From NCBI GenBank assembly GCA_964530695.1, contig CAZGYQ010000082.1, positions 1-16,072 on the forward strand: 16,072 bases of DNA. The letters run 5' to 3'. The stretch comes from VFBF01 sp964530695 (GTDB taxonomy: Bacteria > Pseudomonadota > Alphaproteobacteria > Caulobacterales > Aquidulcibacteraceae). Position 1 is the first letter of the stretch. Every line of letters begins with the position of its first letter. The notes below the pieces were generated by a model. That model ran no database searches and was not told the DNA's origin. It saw only the letters and a program-made list of their open reading frames with translations. A program made the position numbers and the translations under genes. Below are positions 15,052 to 16,072 of the stretch, in pieces.

Positions 15052-15378
15052 ATGAGCGATGACTGGAACGATGATGGGGAGGAAGGGGAGCGCGACGTCT
15101 CCACCCGCACCCGAACCCGGACCAGAAAGCCCTCGCTCTATCGTGTGGTCCTCCTGAACGACGACTACACGCCGATGGAGTTCGTGATTTTTGTCCTCGA
15201 ACGGATCTTCAACAAGGACCGTGACGAGGCCACGCACATCATGCTGCATGTTCACCAGCATGGCGTCGGCGTCTGCGGGATCTTCACCTACGAGGTCGCG
15301 GAGACCAAGGTCTCGCAGGTGATGGATCTGGCCCGGCGGAACGAACATCCGCTGCAATGTACGATGGAAAAGGAATAG
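15052..15378 (+). CDS. clpS: ATP-dependent Clp protease adaptor ClpS
   Basis: Encodes 108 residues. ClpS binds proteins with destabilising N-terminal residues (N-degrons) and delivers them to ClpAP. The core starts near residue 30: SLYRVVLLNDDYTPMEFV holds the NDD-Y-TP segment of the N-degron pocket, and HVHQHGVGVCGIFTYEVAET is the second signature. An acidic, flexible N-terminal extension (MSDDWNDDGEEGE) precedes a run of alternating Thr-Arg. The extension is the part that is known to engage the ClpA pore. ATG 15052 has AGGAAG 7 nt upstream; a GTG at 15019 in frame is less likely. clpA begins 6 nt after the stop codon, so the two are translated as one operon. Confidence 0.95.
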   Translation: MSDDWNDDGEEGERDVSTRTRTRTRKPSLYRVVLLNDDYTPMEFVIFVLERIFNKDRDEATHIMLHVHQHGVGVCGIFTYEVAETKVSQVMDLARRNEHPLQCTMEKE

Positions 15379-15384
15379 AGCGCC

Positions 15385-16072
15385 GTGGCGACCTTCTCGC
15401 GCACTCTCGAAAACACCCTCCGCCGCGCGCTCTCGCTCGCCAACGAGCACCGGCACGAGTACGTGACGCTCGAGCACCTGCTGCTTTCGCTGATCGACGA
15501 TGACGATGCGGCCCAGGTGATGACCGCCTGCAAGGTCGATCTCGACCGCCTGCGCATCAGCCTCGACACCTACCTTGAGAACGAGCTCGAGAACCTCATC
15601 GTCGAAACGGACGCCAACGAGGAGGCGCGCCCGACCGCCGGTTTCCAGCGCGTGCTGCAGCGCGCGATGCTGCACGTCGACAGCTCCGGCCAGCGCGAGG
15701 TCACCGGCGCGAACGTGCTGGTCGCGCTTTTCTCCGAACGCGAGAGCCACGCCGCCTACTTCCTGCAGGAGCAGGACATGACCCGCTACGACGCGGTCAA
15801 CTACATCAGCCACGGCCTCGCCAAGAAGCCGGGCGCCTCGCAGCCGCGCGCGGCGCGCGGCGCCAGCGAGGGTGAGGAGGAACGCGCCAAGCAGGGCTCG
15901 GACGCGCTCGCCGCCTATTGCGTGAACCTCAACAAGAAGGCCAAGGAGGGACGGATCGATCCGCTCATCGGCCGTGAAGCCGAGGTCTTGCGCGCGATCC
16001 AGATCCTGTGCCGCCGTCAGAAGAACAATCCGCTGCTCGTCGGCGACCCCGGCGTCGGCAAGACCGCGATCG
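15385..16072 (+). CDS. clpA: ATP-dependent Clp protease ATP-binding subunit ClpA, N-terminal part (runs off the window)
   Basis: The visible 229 residues form the start of ClpA, the AAA+ unfoldase that feeds substrates to ClpP. Residues 1-145 are the Clp N-domain made of two repeats (FSRTLENTLRRALSLANEH with LEHLLLSLIDD, then FQRVLQRAMLHVD with GANVLVALFSE), which is the ClpS docking site. A charged linker (about 150-172) follows, then the start of the first AAA+ module (LAAYCVNLNKKAKEGRIDPL, IGREAEVLRAIQIL) up to its Walker A box GDPGVGKT at 220-227 (K226) at the very edge. The start codon is GTG at 15385, giving the family-typical ATFSRTLE beginning, with AAGGA about 10 nt upstream. The rest of the gene, including the second AAA+ module, lies outside. 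Confidence 0.95.
   Translation, partial: MATFSRTLENTLRRALSLANEHRHEYVTLEHLLLSLIDDDDAAQVMTACKVDLDRLRISLDTYLENELENLIVETDANEEARPTAGFQRVLQRAMLHVDSSGQREVTGANVLVALFSERESHAAYFLQEQDMTRYDAVNYISHGLAKKPGASQPRAARGASEGEEERAKQGSDALAAYCVNLNKKAKEGRIDPLIGREAEVLRAIQILCRRQKNNPLLVGDPGVGKTAI

Noticed and set aside
14847..15062. 71-residue frame between phasin and clpS
   Set aside because: No ribosome binding site, no family features, and it overlaps the start of clpS in another frame.

Overview
The window is a GC-rich stretch of bacterial chromosome from an alphaproteobacterium. The call rests on a MipZ division-site ATPase (an alphaproteobacterial ParA-type protein), a phasin, the clpS-clpA pair with alphaproteobacterial-type sequences, and a CtrA-like box (TTAA-N7-TTAA) plus a GANTC site upstream of mipZ. 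I cannot fix the order; the MipZ sequence resembles the Caulobacter protein. There is no sign of a phage, plasmid, CRISPR array or rRNA/tRNA gene.

Layout. 1-1.9 kb (+): the end of a GyrI-like effector-binding protein, a class I aspartate-type aminotransferase, and a possible 65-residue membrane protein directly behind it. 1.9-5.1 kb (-): four codirectional genes, namely an exonuclease/endonuclease/phosphatase (EEP) family protein with an N-terminal membrane region, an MFS transporter, a secreted DUF2147 protein and a 98-residue hypothetical. 5.1-6.3 kb: about 1.2 kb with no convincing gene. It holds a strong minus-strand terminator just upstream of the EEP gene, degenerate short repeats, hairpins with GGA/TCC loops, and a large inverted repeat whose two arms show compensatory base-pair changes.

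6.3-10.5 kb: a LysR regulator (-) diverges from a GAF + Fis-type HTH regulator (+) that lacks the sigma-54 AAA+ domain. The latter is followed by an AcoD/ExaC-type aldehyde dehydrogenase and a DUF779 protein. A perfect TGTCTCA-N4-TGAGACA palindrome lies between the regulator and the dehydrogenase. This reads as an aldehyde-oxidation module with its own regulator.

10.5-14 kb: panC (-) diverges from mipZ (+), with the CtrA-like box and GANTC site between them. mipZ is followed closely by a membrane-anchored J-domain protein, which ends tail-to-tail, overlapping by 4 nt, with a periplasmic D-Ala-D-Ala carboxypeptidase (-). 14-16 kb (+): a phasin gene with an inverted repeat in its promoter and a textbook terminator, then clpS and the start of clpA (cut by the window edge).

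Most of the window is ordinary core genome. The points most worth a second look are the mipZ control region, the orphan terminator/leader region at 5.1-5.7 kb, the covarying inverted repeat at 6.04-6.24 kb, and the aldehyde dehydrogenase module with its palindrome and AAA+-less regulator.
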